26,116 bases of DNA from Rhodobacterales bacterium UBA7416 (GCA_002469545.1 DKMK01000029.1:1-26116); one strand, 5' to 3'; positions 7,127-15,313 are shown, numbered from the stretch's first letter. Notes: generated by a model not told the origin, from the sequence alone. Translations and numbers: made by a program.

Positions 7127-8036
7127 GACTACGAAGTGAATTAAAAGCTGAATTTTCGAACTGCTGCATTAAATTTGGATTCTTGTTCTGAATTTCTTTG
7201 TCTAACCCCTTAAGTAAACTGAACTCCTCAACGAGTGGTTTGAGTACTTTTCTCTGTCTCAGAGCACAATTAAAGAACAGTAACACTTTTTCATCTGGGG
7301 TAAGAGTCGCATTTATAATTTGCCCATATTTTCGTTTTTTTGTGTCATGAATATTAGCTTCTTTAATATGCTTTAATGCGTGAAGCAAAAGTAAACAGTA
7401 AGGCTTAATAATTGAGCCAGATTGTTGCTCGACTACTTCAGAAAAAGAGGCGTGTTGAGAACTCCCATCAACACGATCTTCATCTCTGGCGCCATTTATA
7501 GCGACACTAAAACTACTTTCACCTTTCACATCACCAATATTTTCACATGCCTTAAAAACAACTCCCCCAAAAACACTTACTCCACCAACTGTATCAAAGT
7601 GCCTCCTCCATATGTCCAGTAAGTGGAAAAAAGTTCTCTCAAACTCTTGAAACGACAAATGATCTGCCTGTGCTTGCTGGGCTTGCTTCATGCCTTGAAG
7701 CTCGCCCCTTTGATGTTCCATTTCTGTGACTTGAGCAGATAGCGCCTTGGTCGACAAAGTCAGTTCTTTTGTCTGTGCCTCAACGCTTTCACGCGTAAGT
7801 TCAAGCTCTTCCCGTTGTGCATTTAGAGCATCAATCTGGTACACCAAGGTTAAGATAAGCCCAGCAAATGCCAACCCAGAAAACAGCGCCGTCACAGAAC
7901 CAAACTGATCTCCAAATGCGCCCTGACTTGAAAGTCCTTTAGCAAAGAGCCATGCAAAGATCGGGGCTAAGGCCCACAACACAACAACAGAACCAAATAC
8001 AAAAACGGCTCCCCACTTTGTTCGAATGAAATCCAT
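7116..8036 (-). CDS. Putative phage abortive-infection membrane protein (putAbiC-like)
   Basis: 306 aa. Two N-terminal transmembrane helices (about 9-33 and 46-67) flank GAFGDQFGSVTALFSGLAFAG, followed by a coiled coil (about 68-125, rich in E, Q and L). Then come FERTFFHLLDIWRRH at 132-146 and a C-terminal LLFFNCALRQR...LVEEFSLL segment. This order fits what I remember of the 'putative phage abortive infection protein' family (putAbiC), related by name to lactococcal AbiC; the assignment is from pattern memory. Such proteins are proposed to stop phage growth from the inner membrane; the mechanism is unknown. The ATG at 8036 has AAGG a few bases upstream. Sampled lines of this gene are about 30-42% GC against about 55% in prfC, suggesting horizontal acquisition. 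It ends inside the prfC 3' end. Confidence 0.7.
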   Translation of the reverse strand: MDFIRTKWGAVFVFGSVVVLWALAPIFAWLFAKGLSSQGAFGDQFGSVTALFSGLAFAGLILTLVYQIDALNAQREELELTRESVEAQTKELTLSTKALSAQVTEMEHQRGELQGMKQAQQAQADHLSFQEFERTFFHLLDIWRRHFDTVGGVSVFGGVVFKACENIGDVKGESSFSVAINGARDEDRVDGSSQHASFSEVVEQQSGSIIKPYCLLLLHALKHIKEANIHDTKKRKYGQIINATLTPDEKVLLFFNCALRQRKVLKPLVEEFSLLKGLDKEIQNKNPNLMQQFENSAFNSLRSPKP

Positions 8037-8070
8037 ATCAACCTTAATTAAATTAAAACTATAGGTTGAT
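8037..8070. promoter_or_regulatory. Inverted repeat ATCAACCT / AGGTTGAT upstream of the AbiC-like gene
   Basis: Perfect 8-bp arms at 8037-8044 and 8063-8070 are separated by 18 bp of almost pure A/T. The near arm carries the ribosome binding site; the far arm abuts the predicted -10. A repressor binding both arms could shut the promoter. This is inference from position. Confidence 0.35.
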
Positions 8071-8085
8071 TATGATGCCTTCAAA
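8058..8085 (-). promoter_or_regulatory. Candidate sigma70-type promoter for the AbiC-like gene
   Basis: On the minus strand, -35 TTTGAA (8080-8085) and -10 TATAGT (8058-8063) are 16 bp apart. The expected transcript start is about 15 bases before the ATG. The -10 fits well and the -35 is moderate. Confidence 0.4.
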
Positions 8086-8108
8086 CAGGCTGGTAAAGCT
8101 TTTAATCC

Positions 8109-9062
8109 CTACTCAAACTCCATCGCTTCATAAACACGACCAGCATTTTTGGTCGCCAGTTCATCAAACGTATCCAAATTCTTATAAGGCGATTGATCCA
8201 CGTAATAAGCATCCGTCAAATCCCCACCCGCATCCAAATGTGCGCCGACCTTGCCGCGCAAATACACCAGATAATCGTGCGTATATCGCGTGACTTGCGC
8301 CATGTTTGTTGGGTGACCATGTCCGGGAATGACATATGTCGCGCCCAGCGGGACAAAGGCGTCGTTCCACGTCTCGATCCACGCCGCAGTATCTGTATCA
8401 GGAAAGATCGGCAACATACGCTCATGAAATGCGATGTCGCCTGCAATCACCAAACCTTGCTGTGGCAACCACACTGAAATATCGCCCGCACCATGTGCTG
8501 GACCAAGGCGCAAAACCTCGATCGGGAAATCACCAAACGGCACCACGTATTTATCCGCAAATGTCTCTGTTGGCCCTTGTAAAACAGTACCTTCGGACTT
8601 TTCACGGTTATACCGCTTCATCCCTTCCAACGAATTATATCCACGCTCTTCGAACTCATGCGCCGCGTCCTCTTGGGCCAAAACTCTCACGCCCTGCTCT
8701 ACCCAATAATTGTTACCCAACATGGCATGGCCTTGGCCGTTTTCATTGATCACTAGCTTCACAGGTTGATCAGTCACAGCCTTAATTTCATCGTGCAATG
8801 CCTTTGCCAATAGATATGCAGCACCTGCATTCACAACAACCACACCATCACCAGTCACGATAAAGCTTAGGTTATTATTGTGGCCCGAATTTTCATATCG
8901 TGGCGGCGCAGTGGCCCCAATTGCGGAAAACACATAGGGAATTACTTCGACAGGCTTGGCATACAGCGCCGATTGCGGATAAAGATCGGGAATATCGTCA
9001 TGGGCGAAAACCGCCGTACTGAATGAAAGAGCAATGGCGAGGGTTGTAAAGCGTGACAACAT
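8109..9062 (-). CDS. Exported metallo-beta-lactamase-fold protein with an altered metal site
   Basis: 317 aa with a clear signal peptide (cleavage after SFSTAVFA, residue 20), so probably periplasmic. The MBL fold is indicated by a beta-rich N-terminal half (FIVTGDGVVVVNAG), GPAHGAGD with His190, AGD with Asp209 and PGHGHPT with His248. The first metal motif HxHxDH is replaced by N106-E-N108-G-Q110-G-H112, and the Asp after the second strand is Asn78. The late ligands survive but the early ones are lost. The protein may therefore bind one metal, a different metal, or none. Similar N-x-N/Q variants are, I believe, present in other proteobacterial MBL proteins, so this may be a subfamily trait. 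AGGAG lies about 8 bases before the ATG. Substrate unknown. Confidence 0.8.
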   Translation of the reverse strand: MLSRFTTLAIALSFSTAVFAHDDIPDLYPQSALYAKPVEVIPYVFSAIGATAPPRYENSGHNNNLSFIVTGDGVVVVNAGAAYLLAKALHDEIKAVTDQPVKLVINENGQGHAMLGNNYWVEQGVRVLAQEDAAHEFEERGYNSLEGMKRYNREKSEGTVLQGPTETFADKYVVPFGDFPIEVLRLGPAHGAGDISVWLPQQGLVIAGDIAFHERMLPIFPDTDTAAWIETWNDAFVPLGATYVIPGHGHPTNMAQVTRYTHDYLVYLRGKVGAHLDAGGDLTDAYYVDQSPYKNLDTFDELATKNAGRVYEAMEFE

Positions 9063-9095
9063 GGGGGAACTCCTGTCGATTTAAATTCAATTTAA

Positions 9096-9123
9096 TGAAT
9101 ACGTAATTTTGCACCAAGGTCAA
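9096..9123 (-). promoter_or_regulatory. Candidate promoter of the MBL-fold gene
   Basis: On the minus strand, TTGACC (9118-9123) and TATTCA (9096-9101) are separated by 16 bp. The predicted leader is short, about 27 nt, and contains the AGGAG ribosome binding site. Confidence 0.45.
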
Positions 9124-9194
9124 TGAGATTGCAGGTTAAGTTGCCATCAATCTAACCAAAACCGCAACCTTTCAAGGCCAAACCACCACCAAGA

Positions 9195-9222
9195 TTGACT
9201 CTGTGGGTAAATTCGTTAATAC
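9195..9222 (+). promoter_or_regulatory. Candidate promoter of the DEAD-box helicase gene
   Basis: TTGACT (9195-9200) and TAATAC (9217-9222) are spaced 16 bp, close to the sigma70 consensus. The implied 5' leader is about 80 nt and holds the hairpin at 9271-9296. Confidence 0.5.
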
Positions 9223-9270
9223 ACCCCTTACAGAGGATATGGTGGCATTTCGGTCACCGCGCCGCGTTGA

Positions 9271-9296
9271 TTTGCGGCACATTTTAACGCCGCAAA
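9271..9296 (+). promoter_or_regulatory. 5'-leader hairpin of the RNA helicase gene
   Basis: TTTGCGGC (9271-9278) and GCCGCAAA (9289-9296) form a perfect 8-bp stem with a 10-nt loop. It ends 13 bases before the ATG, just upstream of the AGGA ribosome binding site. There is no T tract on either strand, so it is not an ordinary terminator. A stem so close to the start could modulate translation or RNA stability, and the gene product itself unwinds RNA, so self-regulation is conceivable. Confidence 0.5.
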
Positions 9297-9309
9297 ATAC
9301 GCAGGACAT

Positions 9310-10683
9310 ATGACAAAATTCACTGATCTGGGCCTCAGCCCAAAAGTTATGAAAGCCATCGAAGACGTTGGTTATGATACCCCCACCCCCATTCAAGCAG
9401 AAGCAATTCCATACGCATTGGAAGGTCGTGATGTTTTAGGCATCGCCCAAACAGGCACCGGAAAAACGGCTGGCTTTACACTGCCAATGATCCATAAATT
9501 GGCACGTGGCCGTGCGCGTGCGCGTATGCCACGTTCACTGGTTTTGGCACCAACACGCGAATTGGCTGCACAGGTTGCGGAAAATTTCGAACAGTACGCA
9601 AAATACGTCAAACTGGATATGGCACTGTTAATCGGTGGTGTTTCGTTCAAAGAGCAAGACAAATTGATCGACCGTGGCGTTGATGTTTTAATTGCCACAC
9701 CAGGTCGTCTGTTAGACCATTTCGAACGCGGTAAATTGTTACTGACCGGTATCGAAATCATGGTTGTCGATGAAGCAGACCGTATGTTGGACATGGGTTT
9801 CATCCCAGACATCGAACGTATCTTCAAGTTGACACCATTCACGCGCCAAACATTGTTTTTCAGTGCCACAATGGCCCCTGAAATCACACGCATTACACAA
9901 GAGTTTTTGCAAAACCCACAACGTGTAGAGGTTGCCCGCCAAGCGACAACATCTGAAAACATCACACAAAAGGTTGTTTGCTTTAAACCCGAAAACCGCA
10001 AGGTAGAAGGCAAAGCAAAGCGCGATATGTTGCGCTCTATCATCAAAGAAGAAGGTGACAAGCTGACCAACGGCATCATTTTCTGTAACCGCAAGGTCGA
10101 TGTTGATATCGTTATGAAATCGATGAAAAAACACGGGCATTCTGTTGGTGCGATTCATGGCGATTTGGATCAACGTTACCGCATGGAAGTGTTGGCCGGT
10201 TTTAAGAATAATGACATTACTTTGCTGGTCGCGTCGGATGTTGCCGCGCGTGGTTTGGACATTCCAAACGTAACGCACGTGTTTAACTACGATGTTCCTA
10301 TTCATTCCGAAGACTACGTTCACCGTATCGGCCGCACAGGTCGCGCTGGACGCAAAGGTTGGGCGTTTATGTTGTGCTTACCGCACGAACAAAAACATCT
10401 TGATGGCATCGAGGCATTGGTGAAACAACCAATCCCGCGTATGGAAATCGACACGCCTACGGCCACAAAGCCAGAGCGAACAGAACGCCCAAAGAAAGCA
10501 CGCCCACCAAAGCAAGAAGAAGCAAAACCTGTTGTCGCAGAAGCCGTTGTCGAAAAAGCTGTTGATGCGAAACCAACAGCGCCAAAAGAGCAACCACGTA
10601 AAAAACCGCGTGGGCCCAAAGGTAATGATAATAATAAAATCAAAGGTTTAGGCGATCACGTACCCGCGTTTTTGCTACGCTAG
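9310..10683 (+). CDS. DEAD-box ATP-dependent RNA helicase, RhlE-like
   Basis: 457 aa. All helicase motifs are seen in order: Q motif (F4, then PTPIQ at 25-29), Walker A AQTGTGKT at 46-53, PTREL at 81-85, TPGR at 130-133, DEAD at 154-157, SAT at 185-187, ARGLD near 313-317 and HRIGRTGR at 338-345. The tail after residue 384 is low-complexity and rich in K, P, A and E, ending PAFLLR, as in RhlE-type enzymes of ribosome assembly and RNA decay. It acts on structured RNA in the cytoplasm. The ATG at 9310 follows AGGA at suitable spacing. The exact paralog name (rhlE or another) cannot be fixed, so no symbol is given. Its stop shares CTAG with the convergent gene. Confidence 0.93.
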   Translation: MTKFTDLGLSPKVMKAIEDVGYDTPTPIQAEAIPYALEGRDVLGIAQTGTGKTAGFTLPMIHKLARGRARARMPRSLVLAPTRELAAQVAENFEQYAKYVKLDMALLIGGVSFKEQDKLIDRGVDVLIATPGRLLDHFERGKLLLTGIEIMVVDEADRMLDMGFIPDIERIFKLTPFTRQTLFFSATMAPEITRITQEFLQNPQRVEVARQATTSENITQKVVCFKPENRKVEGKAKRDMLRSIIKEEGDKLTNGIIFCNRKVDVDIVMKSMKKHGHSVGAIHGDLDQRYRMEVLAGFKNNDITLLVASDVAARGLDIPNVTHVFNYDVPIHSEDYVHRIGRTGRAGRKGWAFMLCLPHEQKHLDGIEALVKQPIPRMEIDTPTATKPERTERPKKARPPKQEEAKPVVAEAVVEKAVDAKPTAPKEQPRKKPRGPKGNDNNKIKGLGDHVPAFLLR

Positions 10684-12032
10684 GGGCGTGAAAACGATGC
10701 CAGTTCAAGTTCAGTCAACAGAAAACGGCTGTTCTTGACCATAATCGGATCAATCAAACGTGCCACTTGGAACGTAGGTTGATCCATCGCATCAACAAAG
10801 ACGACTTGATCCGAACTGGCGCTTGGATACGCATCTGTAAAACCTTGTGTCAGATTAGATTGCTGACCAAGGTACACATAAAACCCACCCTTTAGGGATG
10901 CAATCTTATCCATCTTTTCAGCATCGGTCTGGTTTGGCGTCGCACGTAACGCCGCTAGTTTATGCAACAAGACGGGCGCATACGGCCCCATTTCAAGATC
11001 TTTTCGCAATTCGAACGCCACGGTCACATGCTGGCGTGCATGCGATGTTGAGACCGTGAATGTTGTAACCTTGTGGGTTGGGAAGGTGTTGGGCGTATCT
11101 GGCATTTCATATGCCCCGAACAAGCTGGCCGCGAAATCCATTTTCTGTGAGGCAGCGAAGTTAGGGGTTTCGCGTACGGCGGCCATTTTTAACAATCCGT
11201 CATGTTGATTTAATTTCAGTGAAATCGGTTGAACTGAGCCAAAGGCAACGTCCAAAGAATAAGATGTATTCCATGTTTGGTTCACCATCGCGACGGCTTC
11301 ACGTTTAGGTAAAGATGCGTGTAATTTTGGCACTTGGTATCCAGCGGTCAATATAAGCGGCTTAACAGGCAATTGAGATACATTCCCGTTGTCACGCAAA
11401 CCAGCCATCAATTCCGTATCAGGTTGTGGCAAGCTCGTTGCGATAAACGTTCCACCAAGAGCCATTGCTGCGACTGCTCCGCGAAATGCAAATTTAACGA
11501 CCGGAGCTACAGTAGATACATGATAATTATCGTTATCATGCTGGTGTGCCAACTGAAGACACGGTGACATGTCCAATCCGTGGTTCGAAAACTTTGAAAA
11601 ATATGAAACCTTGAAGCCAAACCCCTGAACAAACTGTTCGGCAGCTTCCAATGTTGTCCGTAAAGCGAAACATACAGGCGCAATTTTATTTGCTTGAGGC
11701 GCGCCATAATGTGCAACGATGTTCTCCGCCTGATCCGAATGGCGGCGTGCCAAAGTTCTACGCACGTGTTTATCGCGCATTGCCGCGTTTCGACCAATAA
11801 CAGAAACTGAACCGCATTGAATATCAGCATCGTCCAAGAAAACGACGACAGACGAATCTATACTACAATCGTTGCTTACTTGGTGACTAAAACGAAGCAA
11901 TTCGGCTTCGAAAGCGGGGTCATCCAGTGGTATGCTGTGCGACACAGACCAATTGTCATCATCAGATTTTCTGATGATGAAATGTACATCCGCATCGGTA
12001 AACTGCAGGGCAAATTGGCTTTTAGAAGACAC
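10680..12032 (-). CDS. Hypothetical protein with one central transmembrane segment
   Basis: About 450 aa; not recognised. An N-terminal soluble part of roughly 180 residues alternates beta- and helix-like stretches (for example VVVFLDDADIQCGSV). A single hydrophobic segment follows (VVKFAFRGAVAAMALGGTFIA). The C-terminal part, rich in Thr, Ser and Ala, would lie outside the cytoplasm. The layout recalls GspL- or PilM/N-like bitopic proteins, but no motif proves this. The frame stays open upstream to a GTG at 12119, 15 bp after rnj. I prefer the GTG at 12030-12032 because the intervening codons are AT- and Ser-rich, look non-coding, and include a palindrome and a perfect hairpin; neither start has a good Shine-Dalgarno. 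It follows rnj in the same direction and its stop overlaps the helicase stop. Confidence 0.6.
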   Translation of the reverse strand: MSSKSQFALQFTDADVHFIIRKSDDDNWSVSHSIPLDDPAFEAELLRFSHQVSNDCSIDSSVVVFLDDADIQCGSVSVIGRNAAMRDKHVRRTLARRHSDQAENIVAHYGAPQANKIAPVCFALRTTLEAAEQFVQGFGFKVSYFSKFSNHGLDMSPCLQLAHQHDNDNYHVSTVAPVVKFAFRGAVAAMALGGTFIATSLPQPDTELMAGLRDNGNVSQLPVKPLILTAGYQVPKLHASLPKREAVAMVNQTWNTSYSLDVAFGSVQPISLKLNQHDGLLKMAAVRETPNFAASQKMDFAASLFGAYEMPDTPNTFPTHKVTTFTVSTSHARQHVTVAFELRKDLEMGPYAPVLLHKLAALRATPNQTDAEKMDKIASLKGGFYVYLGQQSNLTQGFTDAYPSASSDQVVFVDAMDQPTFQVARLIDPIMVKNSRFLLTELELASFSRP

Positions 12033-12055
12033 GCTCTGATTGTAACGATCAGAGC
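12033..12055 (-). repeat. Perfect 8-bp hairpin directly before the candidate GTG start
   Basis: GCTCTGAT (12033-12040) and ATCAGAGC (12048-12055) flank a 7-nt loop. On the minus strand the stem ends next to the GTG at 12032. No T tract follows, so termination is not indicated. Confidence 0.55.
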
Positions 12056-12082
12056 ATGAATGAAAAGAAGTACTGTTACTAT

Positions 12083-12097
12083 AAAGTAAATTACTTT
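12083..12097. repeat. AT-rich palindrome AAAGTAA-A-TTACTTT between rnj and the next gene
   Basis: Perfect 7-bp arms around a single central base. A -10-like TATAGT (12078-12083, minus strand) touches one edge. It could be an operator or part of a promoter for the downstream gene; no -35 at normal spacing was found. Confidence 0.4.
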
Positions 12098-12134
12098 TAT
12101 TTTGTTTCCAAAAAACCACCCAAGGTTGCTAGGC

Positions 12135-13802
12135 TTATGATTCCAAACGGTTGATCATGACACGCGTTACGGGTTTTTTACCAACCTCATCTTTGCATAC
12201 CTTGCTGACGACACGAGACACCAAACGTTCGACTTCTTCATCGTTTTTCAGAAACTTTGGTTTCGACTTAGCCAGCGCCTTTTCGATCTGATTCTCAAGA
12301 GTTTCAGGCAATCCGTCTTCGTTAGATTCTGTTTCTGGCAAACCAATTGGCTCTGCCCAAACACCCAGGACATCCGCATCTTCGATAACCAGTGAAACAG
12401 CAACAGTGCCGCGCGTGGCCATACGAACACGTTCCAGCACAACACCGTCAAATGCACCAATCAAACGGCTACCGTCCAAATAGGTACGTCCAGTTTCGAT
12501 ATGATTGACAATTTTCGCACCATTTGCACCAATTTCCACAACGCTGCCGTTTGGCGCGACGATTGAATTGATACCCTTGGCCTTTGCTATATCGGCATGC
12601 TCTTTCAAATGACGGAATTCGCCGTGCATTGGGATCAGTGTCTTTGGTTGTAACAAGCGATGAACTTCTTCCAGGTCAGGGCGGTTTGCGTGACCCGATA
12701 CGTGGTAGATTTCAGCACTGTCATCAATCACATTCACACCTTGAACGGCGAATGAATTGATGATGCGACCAACGGAAATTTCGTTACCCGGTATCGTTTT
12801 TGAGGAGAACAAGAATGTATCGCCCTCTTGCATTGTGATGCCCAAATATTTGCCCCGTGCCAGCTGTGCAGATGCTGCACGGCCTTCGCCTTGTGAACCT
12901 GTCACTAATAGCATTAGGTTTTCACGTGGAACGTTTGGTACATCTTCCAATTCAATCGTTGGTGGGAAGTTATCCAGCACGCCAGTGGCATGTGCATAGC
13001 CCAACATACGTTGCATAGAGCGGCCCAACACACATACAGAACGTCCAGAATCGACACCTGCCTGTGCCAAAGTTTTCAGGCGAGCGACGTTAGATGCAAA
13101 AGTGGTAGCAACGACCATCCCGCTGGCGCCTTTAATCATATCAGCGATTGGTTTCACCAAAGTTGCCTCAGAGCGACCCGGTTTGTTGGAAAACACGTTC
13201 GTGCTGTCACAGACTAAGACATCGACACCTTTTTTACCGAGTGCTGCAAACATTTCCGGGTTGAATGCTTCGCCTACGCCGGGTTCTAGATCTAACTTTA
13301 GATCGCCAGTATGTACGATGCGTTGATCGCCGACTTCAATCACCAATCCCGAAGCTTCTGGGATGGAATGCGGAACAGGTAAAATGCCCACTTTGAACGG
13401 GCCAACCTTTTGCATTTCTGGATACGGTGGTAAAATTTCGATCACATCAGGATTTTGATTGCGATCTTCCATTTTCGCGCGTGCGACTGCTGCGGTGAAT
13501 TTACGACAGTAAATAGGTGCCTTCAGCTTGGGATATAACAACCCGATGGCGCCAATGTGATCTTCGTGGGCATGCGTGATGAAAATCGCGTCCAATCGAT
13601 CTGCACGATCGATGATATATGCGGCATCAGCCATGATCAGATCAACACCCGGTGTGCCGTCCATCGCGGGGAATGTGACGCCCACGTCAGCCAAGATAAA
13701 GCGTTCTTTACCTTTTGGGCCGTAGCCATACAGGTACATATTCATACCAATTTCGCCCGCCCCACCAAGAGGCAGATAAATCAAATTATTTTTAGATGTC
13801 AT
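12135..13802 (-). CDS. rnj: Ribonuclease J
   Basis: 555 aa, the usual RNase J length. It is a metallo-beta-lactamase/beta-CASP ribonuclease that processes and degrades mRNA with 5'-exo and endonuclease activities. Visible motifs are HAHEDH at 77-82 (Zn ligands), HSIPEASG and HTGDLKLD (later ligands), then the beta-CASP insert with LVTGSQGEG, and VSGHANRPDL in the returning MBL segment. The start ATG lies one base after the coaX stop (TAACATG), so translation is probably coupled. In alphaproteobacteria rnj commonly lies at the end of the nuo-birA-coaX run, as here. The unknown membrane protein gene follows on the same strand. Confidence 0.95.
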   Translation of the reverse strand: MTSKNNLIYLPLGGAGEIGMNMYLYGYGPKGKERFILADVGVTFPAMDGTPGVDLIMADAAYIIDRADRLDAIFITHAHEDHIGAIGLLYPKLKAPIYCRKFTAAVARAKMEDRNQNPDVIEILPPYPEMQKVGPFKVGILPVPHSIPEASGLVIEVGDQRIVHTGDLKLDLEPGVGEAFNPEMFAALGKKGVDVLVCDSTNVFSNKPGRSEATLVKPIADMIKGASGMVVATTFASNVARLKTLAQAGVDSGRSVCVLGRSMQRMLGYAHATGVLDNFPPTIELEDVPNVPRENLMLLVTGSQGEGRAASAQLARGKYLGITMQEGDTFLFSSKTIPGNEISVGRIINSFAVQGVNVIDDSAEIYHVSGHANRPDLEEVHRLLQPKTLIPMHGEFRHLKEHADIAKAKGINSIVAPNGSVVEIGANGAKIVNHIETGRTYLDGSRLIGAFDGVVLERVRMATRGTVAVSLVIEDADVLGVWAEPIGLPETESNEDGLPETLENQIEKALAKSKPKFLKNDEEVERLVSRVVSKVCKDEVGKKPVTRVMINRLES

Positions 13803-13803
13803 G

Positions 13804-14571
13804 TTATTTCCGATTGTTCTGATAGATCAGATAAAGACCGTGTAATGTCAGGTCTAGGTCAATGTGGTCAATCACATTCGTACCCCGTTCGAACAAAGTC
13901 GAAAGCCCGCCAGTAGAGATTATTTTCATTTCGCGCCCATGTTCAGCGCGGATTTGTTTGCAGATGCCTTCGACCAGACCAATATAGCCCCAGAAGATGC
14001 CTGACTGCATGCAGGTAACCGTATTCGTCCCAATCACGCGATCGGGTTCAGCCACATCGATATGCGGCAACGCAGCTGCACGTTCATGCAATGCGCGTAA
14101 CGACAGGTTCACACCCGGGGCAATTACGCCACCGATATAAGCGCCATCGCTGTCCACCACATCAAACGTGGTTGCCGTGCCAAAATCAACAATGATCAAG
14201 TCACCGCCATACCGATTATATGCACCGACAGTATTCACCAAACGATCTGGGCCAACAGTCGCTCCCGCATCAACGCGTACCTCGACACCCAAATCACAGC
14301 TTGGGCGACCAACGACCAGTGGTCGGCAATCGAAATAGCGATCAGACAGCACACGCAAGTTAAACACCACGCGCGGCACTGTTGAACTGACCACAACGCG
14401 GTCGATCGTGGCCGTGATATCATTTAATTGCATCAACTGATGTAACCAAACATAATATTCATCCGCGGTACGCCCAACGATAGTTTCACAGCGGAAACTC
14501 GTCAAAAATTCTTGCCCATCGTGCAAGGCAAAAACTGTATTTGTATTTCCAACGTCTATGGCCAGCAACAT
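13804..14571 (-). CDS. coaX: Type III pantothenate kinase
   Basis: 255 aa. It phosphorylates pantothenate, the first step of coenzyme A synthesis. Motifs of the ASKHA-fold CoaX type are present: DVGNTN at 6-11 (phosphate loop), VGPDRLVN with GPDR at 107-110 (pantothenate site) and DFGTATTFD at 129-137. GGVIAPGVNLSLRAL follows, then ISTGGLS near the C-terminus. The ATG at 14571 is 10 bases downstream of birA, with GGAG overlapping the birA stop region, indicating coupling. Confidence 0.95.
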   Translation of the reverse strand: MLLAIDVGNTNTVFALHDGQEFLTSFRCETIVGRTADEYYVWLHQLMQLNDITATIDRVVVSSTVPRVVFNLRVLSDRYFDCRPLVVGRPSCDLGVEVRVDAGATVGPDRLVNTVGAYNRYGGDLIIVDFGTATTFDVVDSDGAYIGGVIAPGVNLSLRALHERAAALPHIDVAEPDRVIGTNTVTCMQSGIFWGYIGLVEGICKQIRAEHGREMKIISTGGLSTLFERGTNVIDHIDLDLTLHGLYLIYQNNRK

Positions 14572-14581
14572 GGGCTGTCTC

Positions 14582-15313
14582 CTAGAAAAATATATCAGCG
14601 GCGTGGATCACGTGTTGATCTGTTCCCGCTTGTAATACAACCCCGCCCCCTTCGTCCACAGTAACAAATGTTCCTGTGACTTCGTGTTTTTGCATCCGCG
14701 CAGTGATAACCTGCCCCAGTTTTGCAGCATCCTTTAGCCAATCTTTACGAATGGATGAAAATCCAGCATTTTCGAACTGAGCCAATCTGTGTGCGAAGAA
14801 ATGCGCCAAAAGGGTTAAAAAATCGGATGGGGTGATTTGCCCATTCATGTGTTTTGGGGCTGTGGATGTTAGTTCAATTTTTTCTGGTTCCGGCGCGACG
14901 GTTAAATTGACACCAATACCAATACTCAGGTGGCTTGGCCCGACACCACACGTTTCTAACAAAATACCAGCAACCTTACCATCGTCCATCAAAACATCAT
15001 TTGGCCATTTCAGGCTGAACCGCTCTGGCTCGTTTGTCATATGCACGAACGAATCTCTTAGGGCCAACGCAGCAACGAAACTATGAAGCGCCACCGTGGA
15101 CAAATCCCCACTGATTGGCATCAGCAACGTTGCCGCGAAATTACCTTGTTGGCTGGACCAAGCGCGCCCACGACGCCCGACACCGGCTGTTTGTTCGCCT
15201 GCTATAATCCAAAGAGGTTTGGTCGTCGAAACAGCGCGTCGCGCTGCCTCTTTGTTTGTGCTGTCAATTGTGTCAAAGGCAATGCGGTCTACGCCCGCGG
15301 GCCAATTGATCAT
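14582..15313 (-). CDS. birA: Biotin--[acetyl-CoA carboxylase] ligase (monofunctional)
   Basis: 243 aa. The enzyme makes biotinyl-AMP and transfers biotin to the carboxyl carrier protein. Motifs are GVGRRGRAW at 44-52 (biotinyl-AMP loop), KWPNDV at 102-107, KVAGILLE at 113-120 and SIGIGVNL. It starts directly with the catalytic domain and lacks the N-terminal helix-turn-helix of E. coli BirA, so it should not act as a biotin-operon repressor. Its ATG overlaps the nuoN stop (ATGA). Confidence 0.93.
   Translation of the reverse strand: MINWPAGVDRIAFDTIDSTNKEAARRAVSTTKPLWIIAGEQTAGVGRRGRAWSSQQGNFAATLLMPISGDLSTVALHSFVAALALRDSFVHMTNEPERFSLKWPNDVLMDDGKVAGILLETCGVGPSHLSIGIGVNLTVAPEPEKIELTSTAPKHMNGQITPSDFLTLLAHFFAHRLAQFENAGFSSIRKDWLKDAAKLGQVITARMQKHEVTGTFVTVDEGGGVVLQAGTDQHVIHAADIFF

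Noticed and set aside
9271..9296. Hairpin before the helicase as a rho-independent terminator
   Set aside because: No T tract follows on either strand.
9393..10323. Long minus-strand frames opposite the RNA helicase
   Set aside because: The helicase motifs on the plus strand explain the region; the antisense frames have no domain logic.
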